From NCBI GenBank assembly GCA_002402175.1, contig NVVJ01000030.1, positions 1 through 40,002 of the forward strand: a stretch of 40,002 nt of DNA, read 5' to 3'. The notes below the pieces were generated by a model, which worked only from the letters and a program-made list of their open reading frames with translations, ran no database searches and was not told the origin of the DNA. The DNA is from SAR86 cluster bacterium (GTDB lineage: Bacteria; Pseudomonadota; Gammaproteobacteria; Pseudomonadales; Pseudohongiellaceae). Positions 28,644 to 37,905 of the stretch are shown piece after piece (position 1 is the first letter of the stretch; each line of letters starts with the position of its first letter). Both the position numbers and the translations under genes were made by a program.

Positions 28644-30491
28644 ATGCCTCTTTTATTTGACCGCGTACAGGTTACGACAGCGACCACAGGCACAGGAACT
28701 ATCACGCTCGGTGCAGCGGTGACAGGGTTTCAAACATACGCAGACGGCGGCGCATCAAATGCAGATATTGTTCGATATGTTATTCAAGACGGTGACTCTT
28801 GGGAGATAGGCGAGGGCACTTACACATCATCAGGCTTAACGCTATCACGCACGCTATCGTCCAGTTCTACGGGGGCACTCCTAAACCTATCAGGCAGTGC
28901 GGTTGTATTCAGTGATGCATCTGCGCAAGACATATCAGTGAAGTTTGACAAGACAGGCGGTGATATAACGGGCCTCCTTGTCCAAAAGGCAAATGCTTTT
29001 GCATCCGTTCTGTGGGATCGTGGCGCCGGACTTATTTGGGGTGCTGGTATTTTTGCAGGCGCAGTGGGGCCGTTGGTTTTTTCCCAGAATGGAGTTGAAC
29101 AGGCTCGGATTGAGCCCATTGGGATTGACATAAATGCAGGGCAGCCAACAACACTTCTTACGCGCGCCCTTGCCGATGATCGCTATCCACGGTTAACTGG
29201 CGGAGAGTTTACTGGCATTGTACACCTTGCGGCACCTGCGGCATTGCTCGCGGATAGTGTATTTTTTCAAAACACACCGGGTGCAGGCGTTGATCGAATA
29301 ACCCCAATCCGTGCGAACAGAATGTTTGCGGGCGCCAGTAAAACGCATTACGGCACGTCACGCGCCCAAACAACGGGCGGAGAGAACTACAACACAGGCG
29401 CCGCTTGGATTGAGCATGGCGACGATGGGGATAATATACCCGTTGGCCTTCCCGCAGGTTCACGCACCCAATACTTCCAAACTCAGGCTATGGTTGTTTC
29501 CAGCACAGATCAAAATAACGGGGCGGGCGGAACGTCTGGCCAGATTGGTATAAGTGGTTGCGCGCGCGGTGCAGCATCAGGTAACGCAATCGGGGTCGCG
29601 GCGCTGGCTCGTGCTGACGTGGTCAACACAGGGGATACCTGGGCCATGTATGCGGAGGCTACCAAAGGCGTATCTATGACATCCGACATAAACGGCGTTT
29701 GGGGCATGGAAATAGCGGTGATGAATTTCAGCCCTCACCTACCAACTGAAATGAGCCCTTATCTAAGCGGTTCGGCTGGCTTCACTAAGGCACTTATGCT
29801 TAGTTCTGGCGGCGGCAACACTCGCACTACAAACGTTCATCCGGTTGATATGGCGTTACATCTTCGGGGCCCGTTCAACAGTCAAACACAAGGTAACAAA
29901 TTCAGAGCGGGTATTGTGTTCGATGAGAAGTGTTTGGTTTCTGCGCAGGCCGTGAATGGATTTGAAAATGTCGGCCGGGGTATCCAATTCGCTCAAAATC
30001 AAGCTATGCAATGGTGGGGAACAGGCGCGGTAATGATGACTGAGGTGTTTGCTCTAACTACTGGCGCCCTCGCAATAAATCGGGCGAATACAGCAACGCC
30101 GACATCCCTTGCGTTCTATGTGCAGGCAGGCAGCCTTGTAGGTAGTATTTCACATACAACCAGCGCAACGTCATTCAATACCACCTCAGACGAACGCCTA
30201 AAGAGCAACATTCAAGATGCGTATGGTTCGGGCGACGTTATTGATGGCTTACAGGTACGTCGATACAATATGGGGCCAGAGAACCACCTTATCGAGTTCG
30301 GTATGGTAGCCCAAGAGGCCGTTGATTTTGCACCCGGTGCGGTAACGGTTGGATCATTAGGCAGTGGCCTGCCAACAACACCAGAAGACACATGGGCTAT
30401 GGATTTCTCTAAGATCGTACCCGTAGCAGTACTAGAATTGCAGTCACTTCGCAAACGTGTAGCAATCCTAGAAACATCGTTAGCCGCATAA
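28644..30491 (+). CDS. Tail fibre with C-terminal S74 intramolecular chaperone
   Basis: In the 615-residue protein, residues 1-110 form a beta-rich N-terminal domain. Residues 110-500 are Gly- and Thr-rich fibre-like sequence. From Ser515 the sequence Ser-Asp-Glu-Arg-Leu-Lys opens the S74 chaperone domain, with Gly-Met-Val-Ala-Gln-Glu-Ala (about 554-560) and a final coiled coil. In this family the C-terminal domain guides trimer folding and then cuts itself off at the serine. The protein is probably a host-recognition fibre. It lacks the P22-type head-binding domain, so its attachment point is not known. Confidence 0.85.
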   Translation: MPLLFDRVQVTTATTGTGTITLGAAVTGFQTYADGGASNADIVRYVIQDGDSWEIGEGTYTSSGLTLSRTLSSSSTGALLNLSGSAVVFSDASAQDISVKFDKTGGDITGLLVQKANAFASVLWDRGAGLIWGAGIFAGAVGPLVFSQNGVEQARIEPIGIDINAGQPTTLLTRALADDRYPRLTGGEFTGIVHLAAPAALLADSVFFQNTPGAGVDRITPIRANRMFAGASKTHYGTSRAQTTGGENYNTGAAWIEHGDDGDNIPVGLPAGSRTQYFQTQAMVVSSTDQNNGAGGTSGQIGISGCARGAASGNAIGVAALARADVVNTGDTWAMYAEATKGVSMTSDINGVWGMEIAVMNFSPHLPTEMSPYLSGSAGFTKALMLSSGGGNTRTTNVHPVDMALHLRGPFNSQTQGNKFRAGIVFDEKCLVSAQAVNGFENVGRGIQFAQNQAMQWWGTGAVMMTEVFALTTGALAINRANTATPTSLAFYVQAGSLVGSISHTTSATSFNTTSDERLKSNIQDAYGSGDVIDGLQVRRYNMGPENHLIEFGMVAQEAVDFAPGAVTVGSLGSGLPTTPEDTWAMDFSKIVPVAVLELQSLRKRVAILETSLAA

Positions 30492-30511
30492 CATAAACCA
30501 AGGAATATCAA

Positions 30512-30820
30512 ATGAAGATTAACTTAGCGACAATCCCCCTATCACATAAGAAAGTACCTTTTCTTACCCCAAAAGGCAAAGCCACGACATTAGGGGAATT
30601 TTGCATCGAAGCTTTGGCGACAAGCGCCCCAAGCGACGCACAAGCAACTTTGGAAGAAAAGATGAACGTGCATCGTCTGGCTTGCCTATTGAATGACGTG
30701 GGCGATGGAGAAGCCACCTTAACTGCCGAGGATATTGTTCTCCTTAAAAATCGCATGGGTGAATTATTTAACGCAATAGTTGTTGGTGCTTGCATCCCAC
30801 TTTTGGACGATTTGGATTAA
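30512..30820 (+). CDS. Small phage protein of unknown function
   Basis: The 102-residue helical protein contains Leu-Thr-Ala-Glu-Asp-Ile-Val-Leu-Leu-Lys-x-Arg-Met-Gly, a pattern I associate with small phage proteins near structural genes. It may be an assembly or chaperone factor for the fibre upstream. There is no direct evidence. Confidence 0.6.
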   Translation: MKINLATIPLSHKKVPFLTPKGKATTLGEFCIEALATSAPSDAQATLEEKMNVHRLACLLNDVGDGEATLTAEDIVLLKNRMGELFNAIVVGACIPLLDDLD

Positions 30821-30832
30821 GGGGATAAGTAT

Positions 30833-31255
30833 ATGTTAGGATTTGGCCCACTTTGCAGCACACCATTAGGCAGCCTTTCGCCGGTCGTTATGCCATTTCC
30901 GACATTCGTGCCGCTTGTTGTAGACCTTTGCAATCCGATAATCTCAGAATACGGGCCGATCCGTATATTTCGCAAGGGCGCGTCAATTCCGTTTATATTC
31001 TCCCCGCCCTGCGAAATATACGAGGAATGGGTTTGCACAATCCACGTCAAAGCGTACAAGTCTGATGTGTCACTGATCACCCGCGTTATTCCTCTTGATG
31101 GGCGTCTGGTATGGTCTGGCTACCTTACATCCACCGAAAGCGACACACTGTCAGTGCCAAACCTATACAGGATCATTGCGGTTCTAACCAACGCCACCAC
31201 CAATCAGGAAAAGCAAATCCCATATCGTTTCCAAATCAATAATGCGTGGGCTTAA
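30833..31255 (+). CDS. Beta-rich virion-module protein
   Basis: The 140-residue protein lies between the fibre module and the terminase genes. The N-terminus is Pro-rich, followed by a probable beta-sandwich (residues 40-135) with Cys58 and Cys66. It may be a minor tail or baseplate-like part. The family is not recognised. Confidence 0.58.
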   Translation: MLGFGPLCSTPLGSLSPVVMPFPTFVPLVVDLCNPIISEYGPIRIFRKGASIPFIFSPPCEIYEEWVCTIHVKAYKSDVSLITRVIPLDGRLVWSGYLTSTESDTLSVPNLYRIIAVLTNATTNQEKQIPYRFQINNAWA

Positions 31256-31267
31256 GAGAGGTAGATA

Positions 31268-31624
31268 ATGTCAAATCCTAACCCATCACCAGAAAATAGA
31301 TTCAAAGAAGGCAACAACGCGAACCCCGGCGGAAAGACCAAAGAACAAAAGCAAATCGAAATGGAAGCGGCGTTAATGTCCGCCAAATTACGACATAAAA
31401 TGCTTTCCGCAATGACGCATAAATTAGAAACCATCCCAGAGGGTGAAGAAAAAGCCCCTAACGCCATGGATTTCCTCAACAATAAAAGCCTTAAGCTGTT
31501 CAAGGATAGCGAAGACAGGTATCACGGCGCGCCCACTCAACCACACGAACACAATGTGGTTCATAGCCCATCTGATAAACTTGCGGGGATACTGGATGCA
31601 ATCTCAAGCCGAAAAACTAGCTGA
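31268..31624 (+). CDS. Probable small terminase subunit
   Basis: The 118-residue protein begins with Arg-Phe-Lys-Glu-Gly-Asn-Asn-Ala-Asn-Pro-Gly-Gly, as in DUF5681-like phage proteins. A helical segment and a charged tail follow. It overlaps the large terminase gene by 29 bases. Small terminase subunits recognise the pac site and are usually found here, but no helix-turn-helix was clearly seen. The call rests mainly on position and size. Confidence 0.65.
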   Translation: MSNPNPSPENRFKEGNNANPGGKTKEQKQIEMEAALMSAKLRHKMLSAMTHKLETIPEGEEKAPNAMDFLNNKSLKLFKDSEDRYHGAPTQPHEHNVVHSPSDKLAGILDAISSRKTS

Positions 31625-32933
31625 TCGACCGAAATCCGAACAAGACGCATTCATTGCCAGCCTATCGCTTGATGAATGCGAAGCCCTGATTTATGACTGG
31701 CGCGGCTTCAATGCTCGGCCAAATCAAATCGCCCCCGGTGGTGATTGGGATATATGGTTGGCTCTTGCCGGGCGTGGCTTTGGTAAGACTAGGATGGGCG
31801 CGGAGTGGGTTAAAGAGCAAGTAGAAGCTGGCTGCATGCGGATAGCTTTAATAGCCGAAACCCAAAAGGATTTGGAAAAGGTGATGATCGAGGGCGATAG
31901 TGGATTGCTGTCATTATACCCTGAAAGCCAGCGCCCCAAATACACCAAGAAGCCAGTAGAAATCAAGTGGGCCAATGGTGCGATTGCATCAGGCTACAAC
32001 GCAACAGAGCCCAACCAGTTGCGCGGACCTCAATTTGATGCGGCATGGGGAGACGAGATTGCCAAGTGGAGATACGCCCGTGAAACATGGGATCAGTTGC
32101 AATTTGGATTAAGGCTGGGGAACGATCCAAGGGTATTCTTATCAACCACACCACGTCCAATTCAGTTGTTGAAGGACATCATAGCGGGCCAGGAAGGTGA
32201 GGTCACAGTTACTCACGGCAAGACAACTGACAACAGGTCAAACCTATCTTCTAAGTTTATGAAGAAGATTTTAAAGCGGTACGAGGGTACAAGGTTAGGC
32301 CGACAAGAACTTGATGCCGAATTGCTTGGCGATATTCCAAACGCGCTTTGGAGTCTGACAAATATAGACCTATACCGAACGCCGAATAAGCCCGAACACT
32401 TTGACCGCATTGTTGTGGCCGTTGATCCCGCCGTTACAAACACAGAGCGTAGTGACGCGCATGGGATCGTTGCCTGTGGTCAAGTTGGACAAGAGGGGTA
32501 TGTTCTAGCCGACGACAGCACCAAGGGAACCCCGGAAGAATGGGCGCGCGCAGCAATCTCTTGCTATGACAAATGTCAGGCGGATTGCATCGTGGTCGAG
32601 GTTAATCAAGGCGGTGATATGGTAGCATCAACAATTAAAACAATCAGGCAAAACATACCTATCCGTGAGGTTAGAGCGTCCAGAGGCAAGCATGTCCGAG
32701 CCGAGCCCATATCATCACTCTATCAACAGGGCCGCGTGCACCACGTTGGCGCATTCATTGAACTGGAAACAGAAATGACAATGATGACCAGCGCGGGCTA
32801 TACCGGCGAGGGCTCACCTGATCGATTGGACGCGTTGGTGTGGGGGATGACCGAGCTTTTCCCATCAATGATACGCGAGCCAGCCAAGACGCCACCACCG
32901 CTTGTCATACCGCGAGCGCGCCGCATGGGATAA
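31596..32933 (+). CDS. terL: Terminase large subunit
   Basis: The 445-residue protein starts at ATG 31596; the open frame runs further upstream over the small-subunit gene. The ATPase motifs are Gly-Arg-Gly-Phe-Gly-Lys-Thr-Arg (59-66, Walker A) and Trp-Gly-Asp-Glu (Asp153 and Glu154, Walker B and catalytic Glu). Ser-Thr-Thr-Pro-Arg (183-187) follows as the coupling motif. The nuclease acidic residues are Asp277 in Val-Asp-Pro-Ala, Glu335 and Asp409/Asp412 in the Asp-Arg-Leu-Asp-Ala-Leu block. It cuts concatemers and drives DNA into the head. The family pattern fits headful (pac) packaging. Confidence 0.95.
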   Translation: MQSQAEKLADRPKSEQDAFIASLSLDECEALIYDWRGFNARPNQIAPGGDWDIWLALAGRGFGKTRMGAEWVKEQVEAGCMRIALIAETQKDLEKVMIEGDSGLLSLYPESQRPKYTKKPVEIKWANGAIASGYNATEPNQLRGPQFDAAWGDEIAKWRYARETWDQLQFGLRLGNDPRVFLSTTPRPIQLLKDIIAGQEGEVTVTHGKTTDNRSNLSSKFMKKILKRYEGTRLGRQELDAELLGDIPNALWSLTNIDLYRTPNKPEHFDRIVVAVDPAVTNTERSDAHGIVACGQVGQEGYVLADDSTKGTPEEWARAAISCYDKCQADCIVVEVNQGGDMVASTIKTIRQNIPIREVRASRGKHVRAEPISSLYQQGRVHHVGAFIELETEMTMMTSAGYTGEGSPDRLDALVWGMTELFPSMIREPAKTPPPLVIPRARRMG

Positions 32934-33010
32934 AACCTAGACAGCCAGCACAAAATAAGGCTATGGTGTATTTAGTAGTTTACCCTTCAGATGAACTGCC
33001 TCATAAACTT

Positions 33011-33047
33011 ACCGAGCCAACCAATTCTCCCGGTGGCTCGGTTTTTT
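33011..33047 (+). terminator. Intrinsic terminator after the terminase gene
   Basis: A 9-bp perfect stem (ACCGAGCCA at 33011-33019 with TGGCTCGGT at 33034-33042) is followed by a run of six T. It should end transcripts coming from the terminase operon, or limit read-through into the portal gene. Confidence 0.85.
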
Positions 33048-33128
33048 CTTAGATAGATTATTGATGTTTTAATAATTAGGCGTTAATATCAAAGCAGGCT
33101 TAGCCTACGAGATCGCCTTTGCGGTCGT

Positions 33129-33157
33129 AAAACCCCCGTCCCTTTGGCGGGTTTTTT
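33129..33157 (+). terminator. Second intrinsic terminator before the portal gene
   Basis: AAAACCC (33129-33135) pairs with GGGTTTT (33149-33155) and a T run continues to 33157. A candidate promoter (TTGATG at 33061, TAATAT at 33084) sits between the two terminators, and a weaker one (TTGAAA near 33170) follows this terminator. Confidence 0.75.
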
Positions 33158-33221
33158 CTTGCCACTTGCTTGAAACACTAGAAAATGTAAAAGATAGAAA
33201 AACCATTTATCGAGGGTGGCC

Positions 33222-35375
33222 ATGCCAAAAGTTAACGCAAAAATAAGCATCGACATATCAAGCGAAGACCAGCTACGGCTTGATGACTTCAAGAAACAGA
33301 TAAGCGACGATGCGGATGCGATGGATGACCAGCGCGAATTGGCAAACGAGGACATGCGCTTTGTTAATGTTGACGGCGGTATGTGGGAGGGCTTTTACGA
33401 GAACGTCTTTGATTTTGATGATCGTGTAAAGCTTGAGCTGGACATTGTTTCAAATCCCTTGCAGCGGTTTATCGGAGAGTGGAACCAAAACCGCACCGGC
33501 GTTGACTTCAAGCCAGATGATGCGGGAACCACAAAAGACGACAGCGATCTGTTGAATGGTATCTACCGCTCTAATTTTCGGGACAACTCCGGGGCCGTTT
33601 CAACTGACAACGCAGTAATGGAATGCGCGACGGTAGGATTTGGTAGCTACAAGCTGGGAACTGAGTTTGACGACGAGGGCGACCCTGAAAACGAAAACCA
33701 ACACATTGAATGGCGGCCTATTTACAATTCATACAATACTGTTTTCTGGGATCAGTCTGCTTTGCGCATGGACAAGCGGGATGCGAGACACTGCACTGTT
33801 TTGAAGCAATACACGACATCAGGATTTGAAGCTGAATTTGAAGGCCACGACGCAACAAGCGCATATGTCCCTGATGATTTATCATTTACGGTGGGAACCT
33901 TGTCAGGTGGCGTTACAAATATGGAAATCGTATACGTAGCCACGCGATACGAGATCGTTAAAAAGAAAACTCTGCTCTTTATCTTCAACAATTTACAGAC
34001 GGGTAAGATAGAAGCATACAAAAAAGCCGATCACGAAAAGATTAAGGATGAATTAGCCGCTGATGAAACGCGGGTTTTCGTCAGGGAACGCCATGTGGTG
34101 CATACAACATGCGAGAAAACAGTTTTCAGTGGCACAGAGATACTAAAAAGCACCAGACGTATCGCAGGAAAGTACATTCCAGTTGTTTCAATGTACGCAT
34201 ACAGGGCCTTTGTTGACGGGACCGAACGTTATCGCGGCATCACGCGCAAGCTTAAGGATGCACAACGCTTGTTTAACGTACAAGTTTCACAACTGGCTGA
34301 AAATTCGGCGTCTAACGGTCAAGAAGTTCCAATTTTCACACGCGAACAGGTGCAAAACCCAGACATTGCAGACCAGTGGGCAGACAAGAACAACAAACCG
34401 TATCTTGTGGTTGACTCTGTTAAGGATGCGGATGGAAACGTCCTACAAGCTGGGCCAATAGGCTACAATAAGCCCGCCGCATTAGACCAAAGCACGACCG
34501 CACTTTTATCCATTGTGCCGCAATACATTAAGGATGTTACTGGATTTTTCCCAGGGGAGGCGATCAATAAAGAGACATCCGGCACGGCATTGAAAGCCCT
34601 GATGAAGCGCGAAAATATGAATACTCAGGTCATAAGCGACAACATCAAATCGGCCATTGAATGGTCGGGGGAGATATACCAGGCAATGGCGCAGGAGATT
34701 TACACAACGCCGCGCATGGTTCGTTTATTGCAGCGGGACGGCATAGACAGCACTGCAAACTTACTGGCCCCTGTTATGGATGAAGAAACAGGCCAAAACA
34801 TAGAGAGCAACGACCTTAGAAATAAGAAATTCAAATCATATGCAGACGCCGGCCCACAATACGAAACCGTCCGCGAGGAAACTGTTGAGACGATGAAGTC
34901 CTTGCTTGAGATATTGCCGAACATACCAGGCGGTGAAGAATACACCCCGGTTGCGCTGGCTGTTCTTATGGATAACGTGGTCGGCACTGGTTTGGACCCA
35001 TTGAAAGAGTTTAACCGCAAGAAAATGCTGTCACTTGGCCTTGTCGATCCGAAAACTGACGAAGAAAAAGAACTCATTGAGCAACAAAAACAGGCAGCGA
35101 ACCAACCTGATCCACAACAGGCACTTATTGAAGCGGCGGCACAACAACAACAGGCAGAGGCGCGCAACCTTGATGCAGCCAGTGCCGAGAAGGTTGCACG
35201 TAAGGGATTGATCGAAGCCCAGACAGTCGAGACAATCGCAGGCATAGAACAAGACCAGCAGAAACTTGACAACGATTCAGTCAAAGCATTTGTTGAGCTT
35301 CGCACCAAAATACGCGAACAAAACACCAAAACCCTTGCAAACTTGCCGATTGATCAGAATACGCGAGTGCAGTAA
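33222..35375 (+). CDS. Portal protein, P22 gp1-like
   Basis: The 717-residue protein starts at ATG 33222 behind GAGGG (33212-33216); the longer frame from 33216 would remove that spacing. The N-terminus is acidic. The next block has Arg-Phe-Ile-Gly-Glu-Trp-Asn-Gln-Asn-Arg (residues 84-93), the usual portal signature for this family. The last 100 residues are Gln/Ala/Glu-rich and helical, resembling the barrel-like C-terminus of P22 gp1 (725 residues). Twelve copies form the DNA entry and exit ring at one head vertex. Location between terminase and scaffold agrees. Confidence 0.9.
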   Translation: MPKVNAKISIDISSEDQLRLDDFKKQISDDADAMDDQRELANEDMRFVNVDGGMWEGFYENVFDFDDRVKLELDIVSNPLQRFIGEWNQNRTGVDFKPDDAGTTKDDSDLLNGIYRSNFRDNSGAVSTDNAVMECATVGFGSYKLGTEFDDEGDPENENQHIEWRPIYNSYNTVFWDQSALRMDKRDARHCTVLKQYTTSGFEAEFEGHDATSAYVPDDLSFTVGTLSGGVTNMEIVYVATRYEIVKKKTLLFIFNNLQTGKIEAYKKADHEKIKDELAADETRVFVRERHVVHTTCEKTVFSGTEILKSTRRIAGKYIPVVSMYAYRAFVDGTERYRGITRKLKDAQRLFNVQVSQLAENSASNGQEVPIFTREQVQNPDIADQWADKNNKPYLVVDSVKDADGNVLQAGPIGYNKPAALDQSTTALLSIVPQYIKDVTGFFPGEAINKETSGTALKALMKRENMNTQVISDNIKSAIEWSGEIYQAMAQEIYTTPRMVRLLQRDGIDSTANLLAPVMDEETGQNIESNDLRNKKFKSYADAGPQYETVREETVETMKSLLEILPNIPGGEEYTPVALAVLMDNVVGTGLDPLKEFNRKKMLSLGLVDPKTDEEKELIEQQKQAANQPDPQQALIEAAAQQQQAEARNLDAASAEKVARKGLIEAQTVETIAGIEQDQQKLDNDSVKAFVELRTKIREQNTKTLANLPIDQNTRVQ

Positions 35376-35406
35376 ATTATTTGCCCAATCGGATTTTTTC
35401 CGCTAT

Positions 35407-35446
35407 GGGTGAAAACAGGCAACGGGAAAGCCTGCATGAAAACCCG
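35407..35446 (+). ncRNA. Pseudoknot-like structured RNA upstream of the scaffold gene
   Basis: In the 134-base gap before the scaffold gene, CAGGC (35416-35420) pairs with GCCTG (35430-35434). Their loop contains CGGG (35423-35426), which can pair with CCCG (35443-35446) to make an H-type pseudoknot. As a competing form, GGGT (35407-35410) can pair with ACCC (35442-35445) around the same hairpin. The two forms share bases and exclude each other. The stretch lies about 65 bases before the scaffold start and resembles no named riboswitch closely enough to assign it. Confidence 0.45.
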
Positions 35447-35509
35447 GTGACAAAGCCAAGGAAGATATTTCAAAGCGGCGTCTTACTCTAACCATTTAAG
35501 AGGTAAAAA

Positions 35510-36379
35510 ATGGCACAAGCTGAAACGGCACTACTCGAAGACAAAGACGATCTAACCGAAGAACTGGAAACCGAAGAACTTGGCGCGAAATTGCTGGACG
35601 AAGATGAAAACGACCAGAACGAAGGCGATGAGAACGACGAAGACCATGACGAAGGCGATGAAATTGTTTTAGACGGTGACGACGGGTCGCACCCACAGGA
35701 CGACGAACAACGTGGAATAAGGAAACGTATCAATAAGCTAAACGCGAAAGTTGTAAAGGCAGAAACGGGGCAAGAACAATCAGCCGCCGATTTGGAAGTA
35801 GCTAACGAGCGCAACAGACTGTTGCAGCTTGCATTAGACACCCAGAACGCGCCTGTTGATGGCCCACCAAATCCCGACGACTTTGACGATGGGGTAACGG
35901 ACGCTGGATATATATCAGCGTTTCAAAACCACATCGCCAATGGCGTCAAAGCGGACATGCTTCAAGCGCAACAAACGACGCAAACACAGACCGAAGCCGC
36001 CAGCAACTTGGAAGAGCGACAATTCGCACACTACAAAAAAGCCGATACGCTAAAGGTCAAGGACTATGACGACACAGAAAACAAAGCTATCGCAATTCTG
36101 GGTCAGGAAATCACAAATCAAGTCATATCCGCGTCGGATAAATCGCCAGAACTTTTGTACTATCTGGGCAAAAACCCTGAAAAAGCGAAAGAAATTAGCG
36201 CACTGATCAAATCCGATCCCGTTAAAGGCGTTCTACAAATTGGACGGCTCGAAGCCCGCTTAGTTGCAAGGCCGAAAGCAAAAACAAATCATGCACCTAG
36301 CCCAGACAGCGAACTGTCTGGCGGGGGATCAGGCAGGCCAAAAGGCAAACGCGGCCCCACTGGTGCAACATTCGAGTAG
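35510..36379 (+). CDS. Scaffolding protein
   Basis: The 289-residue protein has a strongly acidic N-terminal half (Asp/Glu runs through residues 9-70), a helical middle (75-120, 140-175) and a basic C-terminus (residues 255-283) with a Lys-Pro-Lys-Ala-Lys stretch. The basic end suits coat binding, as in P22 gp8 (303 residues). It lies directly before the coat gene and should organise coat subunits in the procapsid, then leave. The ribosome site is AAGAGG (35498-35503). Confidence 0.85.
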   Translation: MAQAETALLEDKDDLTEELETEELGAKLLDEDENDQNEGDENDEDHDEGDEIVLDGDDGSHPQDDEQRGIRKRINKLNAKVVKAETGQEQSAADLEVANERNRLLQLALDTQNAPVDGPPNPDDFDDGVTDAGYISAFQNHIANGVKADMLQAQQTTQTQTEAASNLEERQFAHYKKADTLKVKDYDDTENKAIAILGQEITNQVISASDKSPELLYYLGKNPEKAKEISALIKSDPVKGVLQIGRLEARLVARPKAKTNHAPSPDSELSGGGSGRPKGKRGPTGATFE

Positions 36380-36388
36380 GATCGAACA

Positions 36389-37657
36389 ATGGCCAATAAC
36401 TTTGACAGCAACATTACGCGAAAACTAGCGCGCGTATTCCTTGAAAAATTCGAAAGCAAGCGTGTGATGTCTAAAAACGTCAATACGCAGCTTTTGAAAG
36501 GTCAATTTGACCCGTCGTCAGGTACGCGGGTAGACTTCAAACGACCAACAGACTACAAATCAACCCGCACTAGCGATGGTGATATTTCCTCTACCACTGC
36601 ACAAGACATCATTACCGGTAAAGCAACCGGCACCGTGCAAGATTACATCACGGTAGAAGTTGCTTTCAGTGAGGCCGCACAATCCATTGAAATGGATCAA
36701 CTGGATGATTTGCTTGATCCGATGGCAACACGCATCGTGACAGACCTCGAACTTGATTTCGCTGGATACATGATGAGAAACAGCGCGCTCTTGGCGGGTG
36801 TTCATGGCCAGGGCGTTGGCACATGGGAAGAAGTGGCCGAAGCTGGTGCGGTTATGGAATCCGCTGGCATTCCTAAAGATGGAAACTGGTTTTACTCATG
36901 CAATCCATATACCCAGCGTTCCCTTTCCGGGGTACAGCGGTCGCTTGGTGCCGGGGAAAAATTGGTGATGTCTTCGCACGAAATGGCGACAATTACACCG
37001 ATGTTTGCCGGTATGAGTGTTATGACGGCAACAACACTGGCGTCTTATACATCACCAGCATCCACCGATCTAGTTGGGGCTGTTAATGGTACGCCGAATG
37101 TAAGTTACCTGGCAGCCAAAGACACCATGACCCAAACGATTGTTTGTGACGGGTTCACAGACAGCTTGACACTAAAAGCGGGTCAGATGGTGCGAATAAC
37201 TGGACGTAATCGTTTGAACCTGAACACGCGACAGCCTGTTATTACTGAAACAGGTGCAACGGTGGTTTGGACGGCAACACTTGCACAAGATGCGGTTATG
37301 ACAGGTGGCGCGGTTACGTTGGTTCTTACAGGGCCAGCCATCTACGAGGCCAACGGCGCATACAACACCACAGACAGTGCCGTTGCGGATAATGATGTAA
37401 TCACCATCCTTGGTGCCGCGTCGACGCTCTACCAGCCGAATTTGTTCTGGCATAAACAGGCGTTTTCAATCGGTTCTGTTCCAATTGCCAAGCTGTATTC
37501 AACAGATACACTTGCAACCACGGAAGACGGTTTGCAAATCCGTGTTTCAAAGGGAACTTCATTCCGTGAAAACAAACAAATGGTGCGTTTCGATTTACGC
37601 CCCGCGTTTGCCACACTGAACCCATTCTTTTCTGGCCAAGGTTTCGGCGCAGTATAA
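36389..37657 (+). CDS. Major coat protein, P22 gp5-like
   Basis: The 422-residue protein begins Met-Ala-Asn-Asn-Phe-Asp-Ser-Asn-Ile-Thr-Arg-Lys and then has Phe-Glu-Ser-Lys-Arg-Val and Phe-Lys-Arg-Pro-Thr-Asp-Tyr, the N-terminal features of the P22 coat family (430 residues). The Thr- and Val-rich region 240-340 probably corresponds to the inserted domain of gp5. It assembles into the icosahedral shell with the HK97 fold. It is probably the most abundant protein of the genome, in keeping with the hairpin that follows its stop. Confidence 0.92.
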   Translation: MANNFDSNITRKLARVFLEKFESKRVMSKNVNTQLLKGQFDPSSGTRVDFKRPTDYKSTRTSDGDISSTTAQDIITGKATGTVQDYITVEVAFSEAAQSIEMDQLDDLLDPMATRIVTDLELDFAGYMMRNSALLAGVHGQGVGTWEEVAEAGAVMESAGIPKDGNWFYSCNPYTQRSLSGVQRSLGAGEKLVMSSHEMATITPMFAGMSVMTATTLASYTSPASTDLVGAVNGTPNVSYLAAKDTMTQTIVCDGFTDSLTLKAGQMVRITGRNRLNLNTRQPVITETGATVVWTATLAQDAVMTGGAVTLVLTGPAIYEANGAYNTTDSAVADNDVITILGAASTLYQPNLFWHKQAFSIGSVPIAKLYSTDTLATTEDGLQIRVSKGTSFRENKQMVRFDLRPAFATLNPFFSGQGFGAV

Positions 37658-37672
37658 GACAAAGCGATCAAA

Positions 37673-37696
37673 CGTGACGGCGCTTGTGTCGTCACG
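37673..37696 (+). terminator. Hairpin after the coat gene (attenuator or processing stem)
   Basis: CGTGACG (37673-37679) and CGTCACG (37690-37696) form a perfect 7-bp stem 15 bases after the coat stop. No T run follows, so full termination is unlikely. Such stems can protect the 3' end of a heavily used message or lower downstream expression. Confidence 0.5.
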
Positions 37697-37719
37697 TACT
37701 CAACATTAAGGATAATTTT

Positions 37720-37902
37720 ATGGCACATTGGATCAAACCAAATTCCGCCGAGATCGAAACTAACGATCTTCCCGACACAATCGAATATTGCGAAAGCCTT
37801 GATTGGAAACGTGTTGGTGATGACGAAGCGGAGAGCCAAGATAAAATATCCAAGAAATCCACGATTGACGGCAAAAAGCCAAGTAAACAGGCCAAAGGTT
37901 AA
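37720..37902 (+). CDS. Small protein between coat and gp4-like gene
   Basis: The 60-residue protein starts at ATG 37720 with an AAGGA ribosome site. Trp4 and an acidic middle are followed by a Lys-rich C-terminus. It may decorate the head or be a small assembly aid. No family was recognised. Confidence 0.6.
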   Translation: MAHWIKPNSAEIETNDLPDTIEYCESLDWKRVGDDEAESQDKISKKSTIDGKKPSKQAKG

Positions 37903-37905
37903 ACC

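Noticed and set aside
33056..33128. tRNA gene in the terminase-portal gap
   Set aside because: The stretch forms a small imperfect hairpin (GATCGCC, GCGGTC), but no cloverleaf or T-arm consensus is present.
34700..35329. Leftward frame of 209 codons opposite the portal gene
   Set aside because: It is Cys- and Ser-rich with low complexity, caused by the Gln/Ala-rich portal C-terminus on the other strand.
35400..35460. Cobalamin or c-di-GMP riboswitch
   Set aside because: Short matches (GGGAA, GAAAAC, ACAAAGCC) look similar, but the helices those families require cannot form and the context is a head operon.
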